A stretch of DNA of 10,120 nucleotides, taken from contig JAGHDA010000431.1 of the NCBI GenBank assembly GCA_021160185.1, positions 1 to 10,120 on the forward strand, given 5' to 3'. Positions 1 to 6,823 of this stretch are shown piece by piece (the stretch's first letter is position 1; the number at the start of each line of letters is the position of its first letter). The position numbers and the translations under genes were made by a program. This DNA is from Verrucomicrobiota bacterium. GTDB lineage: Bacteria > Verrucomicrobiota > Verrucomicrobiia > Limisphaerales > CAZBKV01. The notes beneath the pieces were generated by a model. It was not told the origin of the DNA and searched no databases. It worked only from the letters and a program-made list of their open reading frames with translations.

Positions 1-240
1 GCCCCCGCCCTCGGGAGCGTAATCCAGGGCGATCACGTCGGTGGGCCCTTCGTGCCGGAGGCAACTTCGGTTGATCTCGGCGATGGCCGGCGCGTCGAGA
101 AACGCGGCGTAAAGGGCGTAGCCGCGGCGCGCGCGCGAGGCGAGCGGCTCCAGATCCAGCAGACGGCGGCAGAGACGACGGAGCAAGGCCAGGTTCAGCT
201 TCCGGACAGGATGCCGGTTTTCAACTGTCAGTTCCCTCAT
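1..240 (-). CDS. ybeY: Endoribonuclease YbeY, N-terminal part (cut by window edge)
   Basis: Eighty codons are visible from an ATG at 240; the rest lies beyond the left edge. The readable protein ends in a stretch with IAEIN at residues 58-62 and RHEGPTDV at 66-73. This matches the conserved YbeY segment 'LN..F..H.GPTDVLSFD', with Ala-Leu-Asp here in place of the usual Ser-Phe-Asp. YbeY is a zinc-dependent endoribonuclease for 16S rRNA 3'-end maturation and late ribosome quality control in the cytoplasm. Its three zinc-binding histidines lie near the C-terminus and cannot be checked here. The start lies inside phoH, giving a 20-base overlap that implies coupled translation. No strong Shine-Dalgarno precedes the ATG. 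The assignment rests on the motif plus the phoH neighbour, a widespread pairing. Confidence 0.88.
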   Translation of the reverse strand, partial: MRELTVENRHPVRKLNLALLRRLCRRLLDLEPLASRARRGYALYAAFLDAPAIAEINRSCLRHEGPTDVIALDYAPEGGG

Positions 241-1195
241 GAGAAGCGCCCCGATGTTTCTCGTAGGCCGCCAGAATGCGTTGGACCAGAGGGTGTCGAA
301 TCACGTCCTTCTTTCGAAACTGGATGATGGCGATGCCTTCCACGCCGGCAAGCGCCTGGCGGGCCTCGATCAGGCCGGAGGGCTTGTGGGGCGGCAGATC
401 TATCTGGGTCAGGTCGCCTGTGACCACCGCCTTGGAGTTGTTGCCCATCCGCGTGAGGAACATGAACATCTGCTCAGTCGTCGAGTTCTGTGCCTCGTCG
501 AAGATGATAAAGGCGTTGTTCAGCGTCCGGCCGCGCATATAGGCCAGAGGAGCGATCTCGATCACGCCGCGTTCCATGTGGCGCTGGATTTCTTCGGCGG
601 GAAGCATGTCATGGAGAGCGTCGTAGAGGGGGCGCAGGTAAGGCGCGAGCTTCTCCTGCAAATCTCCGGGGAGAAAGCCGAGCGCCTCGCCCGCTTCCAC
701 GGCCGGGCGCGTGAGGATGATGCGCCGCGCCTCGCCGGCCCGCAGAGCCGACACGGCCATCGCCATGGCCAAGTACGTCTTGCCCGTTCCGGCCGGGCCG
801 ATAGCGAAGGTAAGCGAGTGCCGCCGGATGGCCTCGATATAGCGTTTCTGGCCGGGCGTCTTGGGGCTGACGACCGCTTTTCCCGAAGAAGTCCGAATGC
901 GCTCGGCATCCAGGGCGGCGAGGGTTTCGCCCCCTTCGTCCTTCACCACGGCCAGGGCCTGGGAAAAGTCGTGCCGACGCACCGCGCCGCCGTTGCGGAC
1001 GCGCTCTTCCAGGGCGCGCAACAGCTCGCGGGCCCGACCCACGGCTTCCGGCGGCCCTTCGAGGCGGATCCAGGCGCCTCGCGCGACGGCTTTAATCCCC
1101 AGTTCTTGCTGAAGAACGCTCAGGTTGGCGGGATCGTTGCCTAAAAGCTGGAGCGCCAGCCTGGGAGTTTCAAAATGAAGCGTCTCGCTGAGCAT
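221..1195 (-). CDS. phoH: PhoH family ATPase (PhoH-like, KH-fused type)
   Basis: A 324-residue protein of normal length for the PhoH family that accompanies ybeY. Residues 1-70 look like the small KH/R3H-type RNA-binding domain (ELGIKAVARGAWIRLEG, 31-47). The P-loop ATPase domain follows. Walker A is GPAGTGKT (133-140), the RPAVEAGE block is 163-170, Walker B is IIFDEAQN (230-237), and a sensor-like VVTGDLTQIDLP is 257-268. The closing DVIRHPLVQRIL (297-308) is also typical. The family is thought to be an RNA-acting ATPase or helicase tied to RNA decay and rRNA maturation; its exact substrate is unsettled. It begins 13 bases after the HIT gene and overlaps ybeY, so the three are probably co-transcribed. 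The ATG at 1195 fits the family N-terminus, although no clear Shine-Dalgarno precedes it. No 7TM-HD (PgpH) gene lies between phoH and ybeY, unlike in many Firmicutes. Confidence 0.95.
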   Translation of the reverse strand: MLSETLHFETPRLALQLLGNDPANLSVLQQELGIKAVARGAWIRLEGPPEAVGRARELLRALEERVRNGGAVRRHDFSQALAVVKDEGGETLAALDAERIRTSSGKAVVSPKTPGQKRYIEAIRRHSLTFAIGPAGTGKTYLAMAMAVSALRAGEARRIILTRPAVEAGEALGFLPGDLQEKLAPYLRPLYDALHDMLPAEEIQRHMERGVIEIAPLAYMRGRTLNNAFIIFDEAQNSTTEQMFMFLTRMGNNSKAVVTGDLTQIDLPPHKPSGLIEARQALAGVEGIAIIQFRKKDVIRHPLVQRILAAYEKHRGASHEGTDS

Positions 1196-1208
1196 ACCGG
1201 CGGGCGGG

Positions 1209-1730
1209 TCACTTCTCGCTCTGCCCGTGCGGCGGCTCCCGCTCTTCGGCCAGGGCGGCGCGCAAGCGAGCGGCCACTTCCTCCAACGCCTCAGGGACCA
1301 CCCGGGTGTCGGCGATCACCGGCATGAAATTGGTGTCGCCGTTCCATCGCGGCACGACATGGATATGAAGATGATTTTCCACCCCAGCGCCGGCCGGGCG
1401 GCCCAGATTCACGCCGATGTTGAAGCCGTCCGGGCTCATGGTTCGTTGGAGCGCGTTGACGCACCGGCGCGTCAAGAGCATCAGATCGCGCAGCTCCTCC
1501 TCGGTCAGATCATTCAGATCGGCCGTTTCCTTGTACGGAGCCACCATTAGGTGGCCGCCGTTGTAAGGATAACGGTTAAGAAGGGCAAAGCAGGTTTTCT
1601 CCCTTGCGATCACGTAGTGGGCCTCGTCGTCCGAAGAACGGGCCGCTTCGCTCAGAAAAGAGCCGTGCGACGCTTTAGGCTTGGGCGCCAGGATGTATTC
1701 GATTCGCCAAGGCGCATGCAGAATTTCCAT
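1209..1730 (-). CDS. HIT family nucleotide hydrolase/phosphorylase
   Basis: 173 residues from ATG 1730. The histidine triad is HLHIHVV (numbered from this start, 120-126), followed by PRWNGDTNFMPV, the signature of the HIT branch that acts on nucleoside polyphosphates or nucleotidyl conjugates (Ap4A phosphorylase/FHIT-like). The N-terminal MEILHAPWRIEYI matches the family opening 'APWRMEYI' and supports this start. A TTG at 1739 in the same frame has an AAGGGA about 9 bases upstream and is a possible alternative. Many relatives carry a zinc-binding CxxC just after the N-terminal segment. Here the aligned place reads SFLS (residues 24-27), so both cysteines are absent and zinc binding there is unlikely. 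The natural substrate cannot be told from sequence. The gene sits 11 bases after the kinase stop and 13 before phoH, suggesting one transcript. Confidence 0.92.
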   Translation of the reverse strand: MEILHAPWRIEYILAPKPKASHGSFLSEAARSSDDEAHYVIAREKTCFALLNRYPYNGGHLMVAPYKETADLNDLTEEELRDLMLLTRRCVNALQRTMSPDGFNIGVNLGRPAGAGVENHLHIHVVPRWNGDTNFMPVIADTRVVPEALEEVAARLRAALAEEREPPHGQSEK

Positions 1731-1741
1731 CGCCGCCAACG

Positions 1742-4700
1742 CTACCCATCCCTTCGGAGAGTGTCAAAGTCAAGAGCCGCAGCGGGATTCTCCAAAAGTC
1801 GGTTCACGAGAGAAAACGTCTCGCGGCTCGCGGCTTCCAACGCCGGGAGCAACCCGGCGAGGAGAGCCCGATCGCCGGCGTTGGCCGCCGCTTCCGCGCG
1901 GGCGGCGGCTTCGGCCAACCGTTTTGTTCCCACGCTCAGGCTTGCGCCTTTGAGCTTGTGGGCCTCGCGGCCGGCGGCCTCCAGATCCCCGGCCTGAGCG
2001 GCTTGAGCGACGCGCGACGCGCCGGCCGCCTCTTCTTCAATAAAAAGGCGGAGGAGCCGTCGCCACCTGGCCTCAGGCCCCAAATCGCGGCCCAAACCGT
2101 GAAGGCTCAAATTTGTAGGGTCCAGAAGCGGCAGCGCTTCCGAAGCGCCTTTTTCACTGTCGGCCCGGGGCGGCTCCAGCGTCGATTCGGTCGAACCGAC
2201 GCCAGAGTCCGAGGCGACGCCGAACACATGGCGGTCGAGCGCGGCCCGCAATTTCTCCAAAGTAATCGGCTTGGCAAGGTAGCCGTCCATGCCGGCGCGG
2301 AGAGCGGCCTGCCGGCCGGTCTCCATGGCGTTGGCGGTAAGGGCCACGATCGGGATGCGCGGCAGGCCGCGCGCCGCTTCCCGGGCGCGAATCTCCCTGG
2401 CCACGGCGTACCCGTCCATCTCCGGCATCTGGCAGTCCAGCAGGACCGCGTCGAACCGGCCTTTGTCAAGCGCTTCCAGGGCTTCCCGGCCTGAAGCGGC
2501 CTCCTCCGAGGCGTGCCCGAGGATTTCGAGCTGTTTGACAGCAAAGAACCGATTGGTGGCGTTGTCCTCGGCAACCAGGATGCGGAGCCTCCTGGGAGGC
2601 GGCCCAAGGGCAAACGCTTCGCCCTCCGCCCCCGGCAAAGGGCAAGGCGCGATCAATTCCCGAAGCAGATTTTCCACCTGGGAACGGGGAGGCGGTTTGA
2701 GAAGGCAGCGCCACACCCCGGACTCCGCCTCCGGCTCGAGGCGGTCCCAACTGCGCATCGAGGAAAGAAGAAGGACCACTCGAGGCGGGCGCTTGTTGGT
2801 TTTGCAGAGCGTGCGCGCAAATTCCTCGCCCTTTACTCCCGAAAGACCCTCGTCCACAAACACCACCCAGTAAGGCGCCTTTGCCTGTTCCGCTTCCTGG
2901 ATCTTCATTATCGCATGCCCGACGCCCCCGGCTTCCTCGACCCGCAAGCCGCAGCGCCGCGCCAGGAAAGCCAGAGCGCGGCGGCTCCCGGGATGGTCGT
3001 CCACCACAAGGGCCGAAAACCCTTTCCACAGCGGAGGCGGCGAAGGCTTCGGATCCGGCGCAACCGGCAGATCCAAATCAAACCAGAACCGGGAGCCTCG
3101 GCCTTTCTCGCTCTCGAGGCGGATCTCGCCTCCCATGAGCTTGACGATGCCCTGGGCAATGGCCAGCCCCAGGCCCAATCCTTGATGCGCGCGCGCGTCG
3201 GAAGCGTCGGCTTGTTGAAAGGCCTCGAAAATGGCCCTTTGTTTCTCCTTGGGAATGCCGACGCCGGTGTCCTCCACCGCGCATCGAAAACGGACGCTCC
3301 GGGAGCCTTCATGAAGCAATTCGAGCCGGAGCCGGATCTCGCCCTGCTCGGTGTATTTGACGGCGTTGGTGAGAAGATTAAGGACCACCTGGCGGAGCCG
3401 GCTTGCGTCCCCGACGAGCCTGGGAAAACGCCGCTCGATCTCACAAATCAGCTCCAAGCCCTTCCGCTGCGCCGATTGCGCGAGAAACTCGGCGGCCCGC
3501 TCGACGGTCTCTTCCAGATCAAACGGTCTGGGATTCAACTGCATCTTGGTCGAGTCCAAACGAATCATGTCCAGGATCTCGTCCACATGTCCCAGAAGCA
3601 CGGTGGCGCTGTTCTGAATCCGCTCCAGGTACTGGCGTTGCTCGGAGCTCAGGCCCTTCCTAAGCAGGATCTCCACCGCCGCGATCATGGTGTGGATGGG
3701 GGTTCGCAGCTCGTGGCTGATGTTCGCCAGGAACTGGGTCTTGGCGCGGGACGCGGCCAACGCCTCGTCGCGGGCCCGACGCAAGGCCTCTTCGGCTTCT
3801 ATCAGCCTGGTGATGTTCTTGGAGATGCCCATCGTCCCGATGATTTTCTGATCCTCGTCCCGGAGGGGCATCTTTGACGTCAGGACCCAACGGCACGTGC
3901 CGTCGGGAAAGGTCTCCTTCTCGGTTATTTCCAGGAGCGGCTTGCCGGTGCGGATGATCTTCTGCTCGTCCCGGTAAGCCTGCTCGGCGTGCTCGGCGGT
4001 GAAGAAATCCCTGTCCGTCTTGCCCACCAATTCGGCCGGACTTTCCACGTTGAAGAGTTTGGCCATCGCCGCGCTGCACCGCCTGAACCGCGACTTGCGG
4101 TCTTTGAAGTAGATGGAATCCTGGGTGTTGTTGAGCAACGCCTGAAGCAGAGCCCGTTCGCGCGCGAGTTCCTGCTCCGCTTCGTGCCGCTTGGTCTCGT
4201 CCCAGAAAATCCCTTGCACGCCGATCAACCGGCCCGCGCTGTTGTAAAGCGGGGCTTTAATCACATGCACGTAAAGCTTTTTCCCAGTTTGGGGAGAGAT
4301 GTTTTCCTCCGTCCTTTCCAAGGTCTTCCCGGTCTCCATCACCCATTGGTCGTCGGCCCGATAGGAATCGGCCAAGGCAGGCTCGTAGAAATCGTGATCC
4401 CTTCTTCCAAGGATCTCCTCCTTGTCTTTGCCCAACAACTTGCAGAACACCGGGTTGACGAAAGTGAACCGCCCCTTGATGTCCTTGCGGAAAATCGCCA
4501 GCGGCAAGGAATTCACAAGGGATTGATACAACGCCTCCGAATCGCGGCGCGCGGTGATGTCCTGAACGGCGCCTTCATAATACGCCACCCGCCCCCGCTC
4601 ATCCCGCAAGGCCCAAGCGTTTTCGCTGACCCAGATGATTTTCCCGTCCCGCCGCCGCACGCGCGATTCGAAATCAACCACTTCGCCCTTTTCATGAATC

Positions 4701-5434
4701 AGCCGGACGAACTCCTCCCGCTTGTCCTGATCCACATAGATGTCGCTGGCAATGTTTCGGACCGACCGGATGAGGGCTTGGGGGCTCGGGTAGCCGTAGA
4801 TCTCGGCCAGCTTCTGATTGGCCATAACGTATCTCCCCTCCAGCGTGGTCCGGAAAATGCCCATGGAAGCGTTCTCAAAAATGCTCCTGTACCGGGCCTC
4901 GGCCCAGCGCAATCGTTCCTCGGTCGCTTCATGGGCCCGGATCGATTCCCGGAGATCCCTCTGGGCCACGATCTGGCGGCCAATGACTTCAAGCGCTTCC
5001 TCTTGCGAAGGAAGGAGGCTCCTGGGTTCCGGGCTCATCACCGCCAACGCCCCAATCACGTAGCCGTTGGCCGCTTTCAAGGGCGCGCCTGCAAAGAACC
5101 GCACCGGAGGGTTCAACGCCCGGGCGAGCGGATGCATCGTCTCGGCCCTCAGCGCGTCCTCTACCACCCGAACAACTCCTGCCTCAACGACCGTCCCCAA
5201 AAGCCTTTCCAGCCCGGAGCGGGGCTTGATCATTCGCCCTGCGGAAAGGAGGCCGATCGCGCTTCGACCCTTGGGCAAAAAGATGGCCGCGCTCGGCGTT
5301 TCAGTGACCCGCATTGCCAGCCTGGCAAGCTCCAAGAAGGCCGACTCCAGCTTTCGAGGCTTTCCCTTCAGGGGCCTGCCCCCAGGCGGCGTCGAGCCGG
5401 GGCCGCCTTTTGAGCCTTTCCTTTGCTTGGACAT
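1742..5434 (-). CDS. Soluble hybrid sensor histidine kinase, GAF-PAS-PAS-PAS-HisKA-HATPase-REC-REC-HPt
   Basis: 1230 residues from ATG 5434 (an in-frame TTG at 5470 would add 12). A basic N-terminal tail of about 28 residues is followed by a GAF-like domain (about 30-158) and PAS/PAC domains at about 178-298, 300-418 and 425-548. HisKA contains SHELRTP with the phospho-accepting His574. The ATPase domain has the N box (Asn690), G1 DTGVGIP (722-728) and G2 GLGLGLA (752-758). Receiver 1 keeps its acidic pair (Asp812, Asp813), Asp861 and Lys913. Receiver 2 has Glu956, Asp957, Asp1000, Thr1033 and Lys1055. The C-terminal HPt carries AHKLKGAS with His1159. All His-Asp-His relay residues are present, so a BarA-type phosphorelay is expected. 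I see no membrane segment, so the sensor is probably cytoplasmic and reads an internal signal through GAF/PAS. No separate response regulator is encoded in the window, so its output partner is unknown. It lies 96 bases after aroF and 11 before the HIT gene. Confidence 0.95.
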   Translation of the reverse strand: MSKQRKGSKGGPGSTPPGGRPLKGKPRKLESAFLELARLAMRVTETPSAAIFLPKGRSAIGLLSAGRMIKPRSGLERLLGTVVEAGVVRVVEDALRAETMHPLARALNPPVRFFAGAPLKAANGYVIGALAVMSPEPRSLLPSQEEALEVIGRQIVAQRDLRESIRAHEATEERLRWAEARYRSIFENASMGIFRTTLEGRYVMANQKLAEIYGYPSPQALIRSVRNIASDIYVDQDKREEFVRLIHEKGEVVDFESRVRRRDGKIIWVSENAWALRDERGRVAYYEGAVQDITARRDSEALYQSLVNSLPLAIFRKDIKGRFTFVNPVFCKLLGKDKEEILGRRDHDFYEPALADSYRADDQWVMETGKTLERTEENISPQTGKKLYVHVIKAPLYNSAGRLIGVQGIFWDETKRHEAEQELARERALLQALLNNTQDSIYFKDRKSRFRRCSAAMAKLFNVESPAELVGKTDRDFFTAEHAEQAYRDEQKIIRTGKPLLEITEKETFPDGTCRWVLTSKMPLRDEDQKIIGTMGISKNITRLIEAEEALRRARDEALAASRAKTQFLANISHELRTPIHTMIAAVEILLRKGLSSEQRQYLERIQNSATVLLGHVDEILDMIRLDSTKMQLNPRPFDLEETVERAAEFLAQSAQRKGLELICEIERRFPRLVGDASRLRQVVLNLLTNAVKYTEQGEIRLRLELLHEGSRSVRFRCAVEDTGVGIPKEKQRAIFEAFQQADASDARAHQGLGLGLAIAQGIVKLMGGEIRLESEKGRGSRFWFDLDLPVAPDPKPSPPPLWKGFSALVVDDHPGSRRALAFLARRCGLRVEEAGGVGHAIMKIQEAEQAKAPYWVVFVDEGLSGVKGEEFARTLCKTNKRPPRVVLLLSSMRSWDRLEPEAESGVWRCLLKPPPRSQVENLLRELIAPCPLPGAEGEAFALGPPPRRLRILVAEDNATNRFFAVKQLEILGHASEEAASGREALEALDKGRFDAVLLDCQMPEMDGYAVAREIRAREAARGLPRIPIVALTANAMETGRQAALRAGMDGYLAKPITLEKLRAALDRHVFGVASDSGVGSTESTLEPPRADSEKGASEALPLLDPTNLSLHGLGRDLGPEARWRRLLRLFIEEEAAGASRVAQAAQAGDLEAAGREAHKLKGASLSVGTKRLAEAAARAEAAANAGDRALLAGLLPALEAASRETFSLVNRLLENPAAALDFDTLRRDG

Positions 5435-5530
5435 GCGCCGGATTAATTTCAGATTCGTCGCAACAAGCAATATACATCAACCGTTCGGAAACGGGCGGAG
5501 GTTTTGCAAGAGCTGGAACGGCCGGGCGTC

Positions 5531-6556
5531 TCAGTCTTCCTTCAACGTTCGGCCCGCGGCTTCAGCCGCCGGTTCAAGTTCTTTCATCAACCGGGCGAAT
5601 CGATCCAAGGTCAGCTGTTGGCCGCCGTCGCTCCAGGCCTCGGCCGGGTTGGGATGCACCTCGATGAGGAGCGCGTCCGCCCCCATCGCCACGGCTCCTT
5701 TGCAGAGGGCTGCAACCAGGCTCGCCCGGCCCGATCCGTGGCTCGGATCCACCACGATCGGCAGATGGGATTCCTCCTTGATGATCGGCACGGCGCAAAG
5801 ATCGAGCGTGTTGCGGGTGTAGGTCTCGAAGCTCCGAATCCCCCGCTCACAGAAAAGCAGGTTGGGGTTGCCGTTGGCCAGGACGTACTCGCCGGCCAGG
5901 AGCCATTCCTCGATTTTCATCGACATGCCCCGCTTAAGCAGGATCGGCTTGCCGGTCTTGGCGGCGGCGATCAACAGCTGGAAGTTCTGCGCGTTGCGCG
6001 CCCCGATCTGCAAAATGTCCGCATGCTCGGCCACCACGTCCACATGCCGCTCGGAAAGCAGCTCGGTGACCACGGCCAGCCCCGTTTCCTCGCGCGCCTT
6101 GGCGAGCAGCTTCAGCCCTTCCTCCCCAAGCCCCTGAAACTCGTAGGGCGAGGTCCGCGGCTTGAACGCCCCGCCCCGCAACACCGTGGCGCCCGCTTGG
6201 CGCACGGCGTGGGCGGTGGTCATCAACTGCTTCTCGTTTTCCACCGAACAAGGCCCCGCCATCACGTGGACCCGCTTGCCGCCGATCCGCACCGGCCCCG
6301 CCGGAATAACCGAGTCCCGGGGATGGGCCTCGCGGCTCACCAGCTTGTACCGCTTCTGAACCGGCATCACCTGCTCCACCTGGGGCCAACTGATGAGGGT
6401 CTCGAGCGAATGCTGCGTGCGCTCGTCGCCGATGCAGCCGATCACCACCCGTTCCACGCCCCGGATCACATGCGGCGTGTACCCGAGCTTGCGGATTTCG
6501 CGAAGGACTTCGGTTTCCTGCTTCCGCGTAATGTTGGGTCTGAGAACGACAATCAT
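5531..6556 (-). CDS. aroF: 3-deoxy-7-phosphoheptulonate (DAHP) synthase, type I-beta with N-terminal regulatory domain
   Basis: 341 residues. The enzyme condenses phosphoenolpyruvate with erythrose 4-phosphate, the committed first step of the shikimate pathway to Phe, Tyr and Trp. Residues 1-72 form the ferredoxin-like regulatory domain seen in Thermotoga-type enzymes, where it binds aromatic end products. The TIM barrel follows, with GPCSVE (101-106), KPRTSPYEFQG (132-142) and DPSHGSGR (270-277). The four expected metal ligands are present: Cys103, His273, Glu299 and Asp310, each one residue later than in the Thermotoga maritima enzyme. The start is well supported by AAAGGA seven bases upstream. 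The 112-base leader between the upstream peptide and this gene carries a terminator/antiterminator pair, so expression is probably set by attenuation and activity by feedback. The enzyme class is certain; the symbol could equally be aroG or aroA in other naming schemes. Confidence 0.96.
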   Translation of the reverse strand: MIVVLRPNITRKQETEVLREIRKLGYTPHVIRGVERVVIGCIGDERTQHSLETLISWPQVEQVMPVQKRYKLVSREAHPRDSVIPAGPVRIGGKRVHVMAGPCSVENEKQLMTTAHAVRQAGATVLRGGAFKPRTSPYEFQGLGEEGLKLLAKAREETGLAVVTELLSERHVDVVAEHADILQIGARNAQNFQLLIAAAKTGKPILLKRGMSMKIEEWLLAGEYVLANGNPNLLFCERGIRSFETYTRNTLDLCAVPIIKEESHLPIVVDPSHGSGRASLVAALCKGAVAMGADALLIEVHPNPAEAWSDGGQQLTLDRFARLMKELEPAAEAAGRTLKED

Positions 6557-6563
6557 GGCTTTT

Positions 6564-6569
6564 TCCTTT
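6564..6569 (-). promoter_or_regulatory. Shine-Dalgarno of aroF
   Basis: AAAGGA reads on the minus strand seven bases before ATG 6556. It fixes the aroF start and is clearer than the ribosome binding sites of most other genes in the window. It lies outside the predicted terminator stem, so control by hiding the ribosome binding site is less likely than control of transcription. Confidence 0.7.
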
Positions 6570-6590
6570 GGGTTGGCAGGCCGCCCGAGG

Positions 6591-6634
6591 AAAGAAAATC
6601 ATCCCTTCCGCAGGCGGGGGCCTGCGGATTAGGG
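6591..6634 (-). terminator. Attenuator terminator hairpin of aroF leader
   Basis: On the minus strand the arm 6634-6620 (CCCT, bulged AA, TCCGCAGGC) pairs with 6615-6603 (GCCTGCGGA, AGGG) around a CCCC loop. This gives 13 perfect pairs, nearly all G-C, with one two-base bulge. Four bases later comes TTTTCTTT (6598-6591), a reasonable though interrupted T tract. It sits between the leader peptide stop and the aroF start, where an attenuator terminator must be. Its 5' arm is shared with the antiterminator, so only one structure can form at a time. The gap of four bases before the T tract makes termination strength uncertain. Confidence 0.7.
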
Positions 6635-6682
6635 CTTCGGGAGTTCAGCGAAAGATCAGTTTGCAGCCCTAAGCGCAGACCC
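6618..6682 (-). promoter_or_regulatory. Antiterminator helix of aroF leader
   Basis: On the minus strand, segment 6682-6665 (the end of the leader peptide, its TAG stop and 4 bases beyond) pairs with 6636-6618. GGGTCTGCG pairs with CGCAGGCCC (one G-U), then after a 1x2 internal loop TTAGGGCT pairs perfectly with AGCCCTAA. This totals 17 pairs around a 28-base loop. The second strand contains the whole 5' arm of the terminator stem except two bulged or flanking positions, so forming this helix prevents termination. A ribosome that reaches the leader stop codon would cover the first strand and favour the terminator. A ribosome stalled upstream on aromatic codons would leave it free. Confidence 0.7.
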
Positions 6683-6758
6683 GACGGCTAAAGTAGTAAA
6701 ACCACCAGCCGCCGAACGCGCTGCGCCAATAATAAAATGCGCCGCTGCAAACCGACAT
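6669..6758 (-). CDS. aroF leader peptide rich in Phe, Tyr and Trp
   Basis: A 29-codon frame runs from ATG 6758 to TAG 6669-6671. Eleven residues are aromatic: FYYW at 8-11, Phe15, and an unbroken WWFYYF at 18-23. That makes four Phe, four Tyr and three Trp. Such a run is very unlikely by chance and is what ribosome-mediated attenuation needs, as in trpL and pheL. The gene downstream is DAHP synthase, the enzyme that feeds all three amino acids, which fits a leader that senses all three. The ATG lies only about 3-5 bases after the expected transcript start, and no Shine-Dalgarno is visible, so it may be translated as a leaderless or near-leaderless message. An 8-bp hairpin (6714-6707 with 6689-6682) encloses the WWFYYF codons. 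The peptide itself probably has no function beyond being translated. Confidence 0.88.
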   Translation of the reverse strand: MSVCSGAFYYWRSAFGGWWFYYFSRRVCA

Positions 6759-6768
6759 TCCAACCCGC

Positions 6769-6797
6769 TGGATACCGCGCGCGCCGTCCCTTGTCAA
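6769..6797 (-). promoter_or_regulatory. Sigma-70-type promoter of the aroF leader transcript
   Basis: On the minus strand a perfect -35 box TTGACA (6797-6792), a 17-base spacer and a weaker -10 TATCCA (6774-6769) stand just ahead of the leader ATG at 6758. Immediately upstream of the -35 an AT-rich run (about 6815-6799, GAAAAATTGAATTTTGC), rare in this GC-rich DNA, resembles an UP element for the RNA polymerase alpha subunit. The expected transcript start falls around 6761-6763. Confidence 0.65.
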
Positions 6798-6823
6798 AGC
6801 AAAATTCAATTTTTCATCCGCCC

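Noticed and set aside
239..1144. Long plus-strand open frame of about 300 codons
   Set aside because: It is antisense to phoH, which has all family motifs. Such frames are expected in GC-rich DNA.
2513..5413. Two plus-strand open frames of about 450-475 codons
   Set aside because: Both lie opposite the hybrid kinase, whose domains are complete, and their translations show no recognisable motif.
5435..5470. TTG start at 5470 for the hybrid kinase, adding 12 residues
   Set aside because: An ATG at 5434 starts directly before the basic tail. Neither start has a good Shine-Dalgarno, and the ATG is simpler.
5469..5474. TATATT on the minus strand as a -10 box for the kinase
   Set aside because: No acceptable -35 stands 16-18 bases upstream, so it is probably just an AT-rich spot.
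5481..5494. Small hairpin CCGTT-CGGA-AACGG after aroF as a terminator
   Set aside because: It has only five pairs and no T tract follows on the minus strand.
6600..6602. ATG at 6602 on the minus strand just after the terminator stem
   Set aside because: It is out of frame with aroF and opens only a shadow frame.
5504..6691. Plus-strand open frame of 395 codons
   Set aside because: It is antisense to aroF and its leader, with low-complexity His/Arg/Pro-rich composition.
6557..6760. T-box or protein-bound riboswitch upstream of aroF
   Set aside because: I see no T-box consensus (no AGGGTGGNACC-like segment) or specifier stem, while a translated aromatic-rich leader explains the layout.
6801..6813. 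AAAAT-TCA-ATTTT palindrome as a terminator or operator
   Set aside because: The stem is weak and all A-T. It is better explained as the UP-like tract before the -35 box of the aroF leader promoter.
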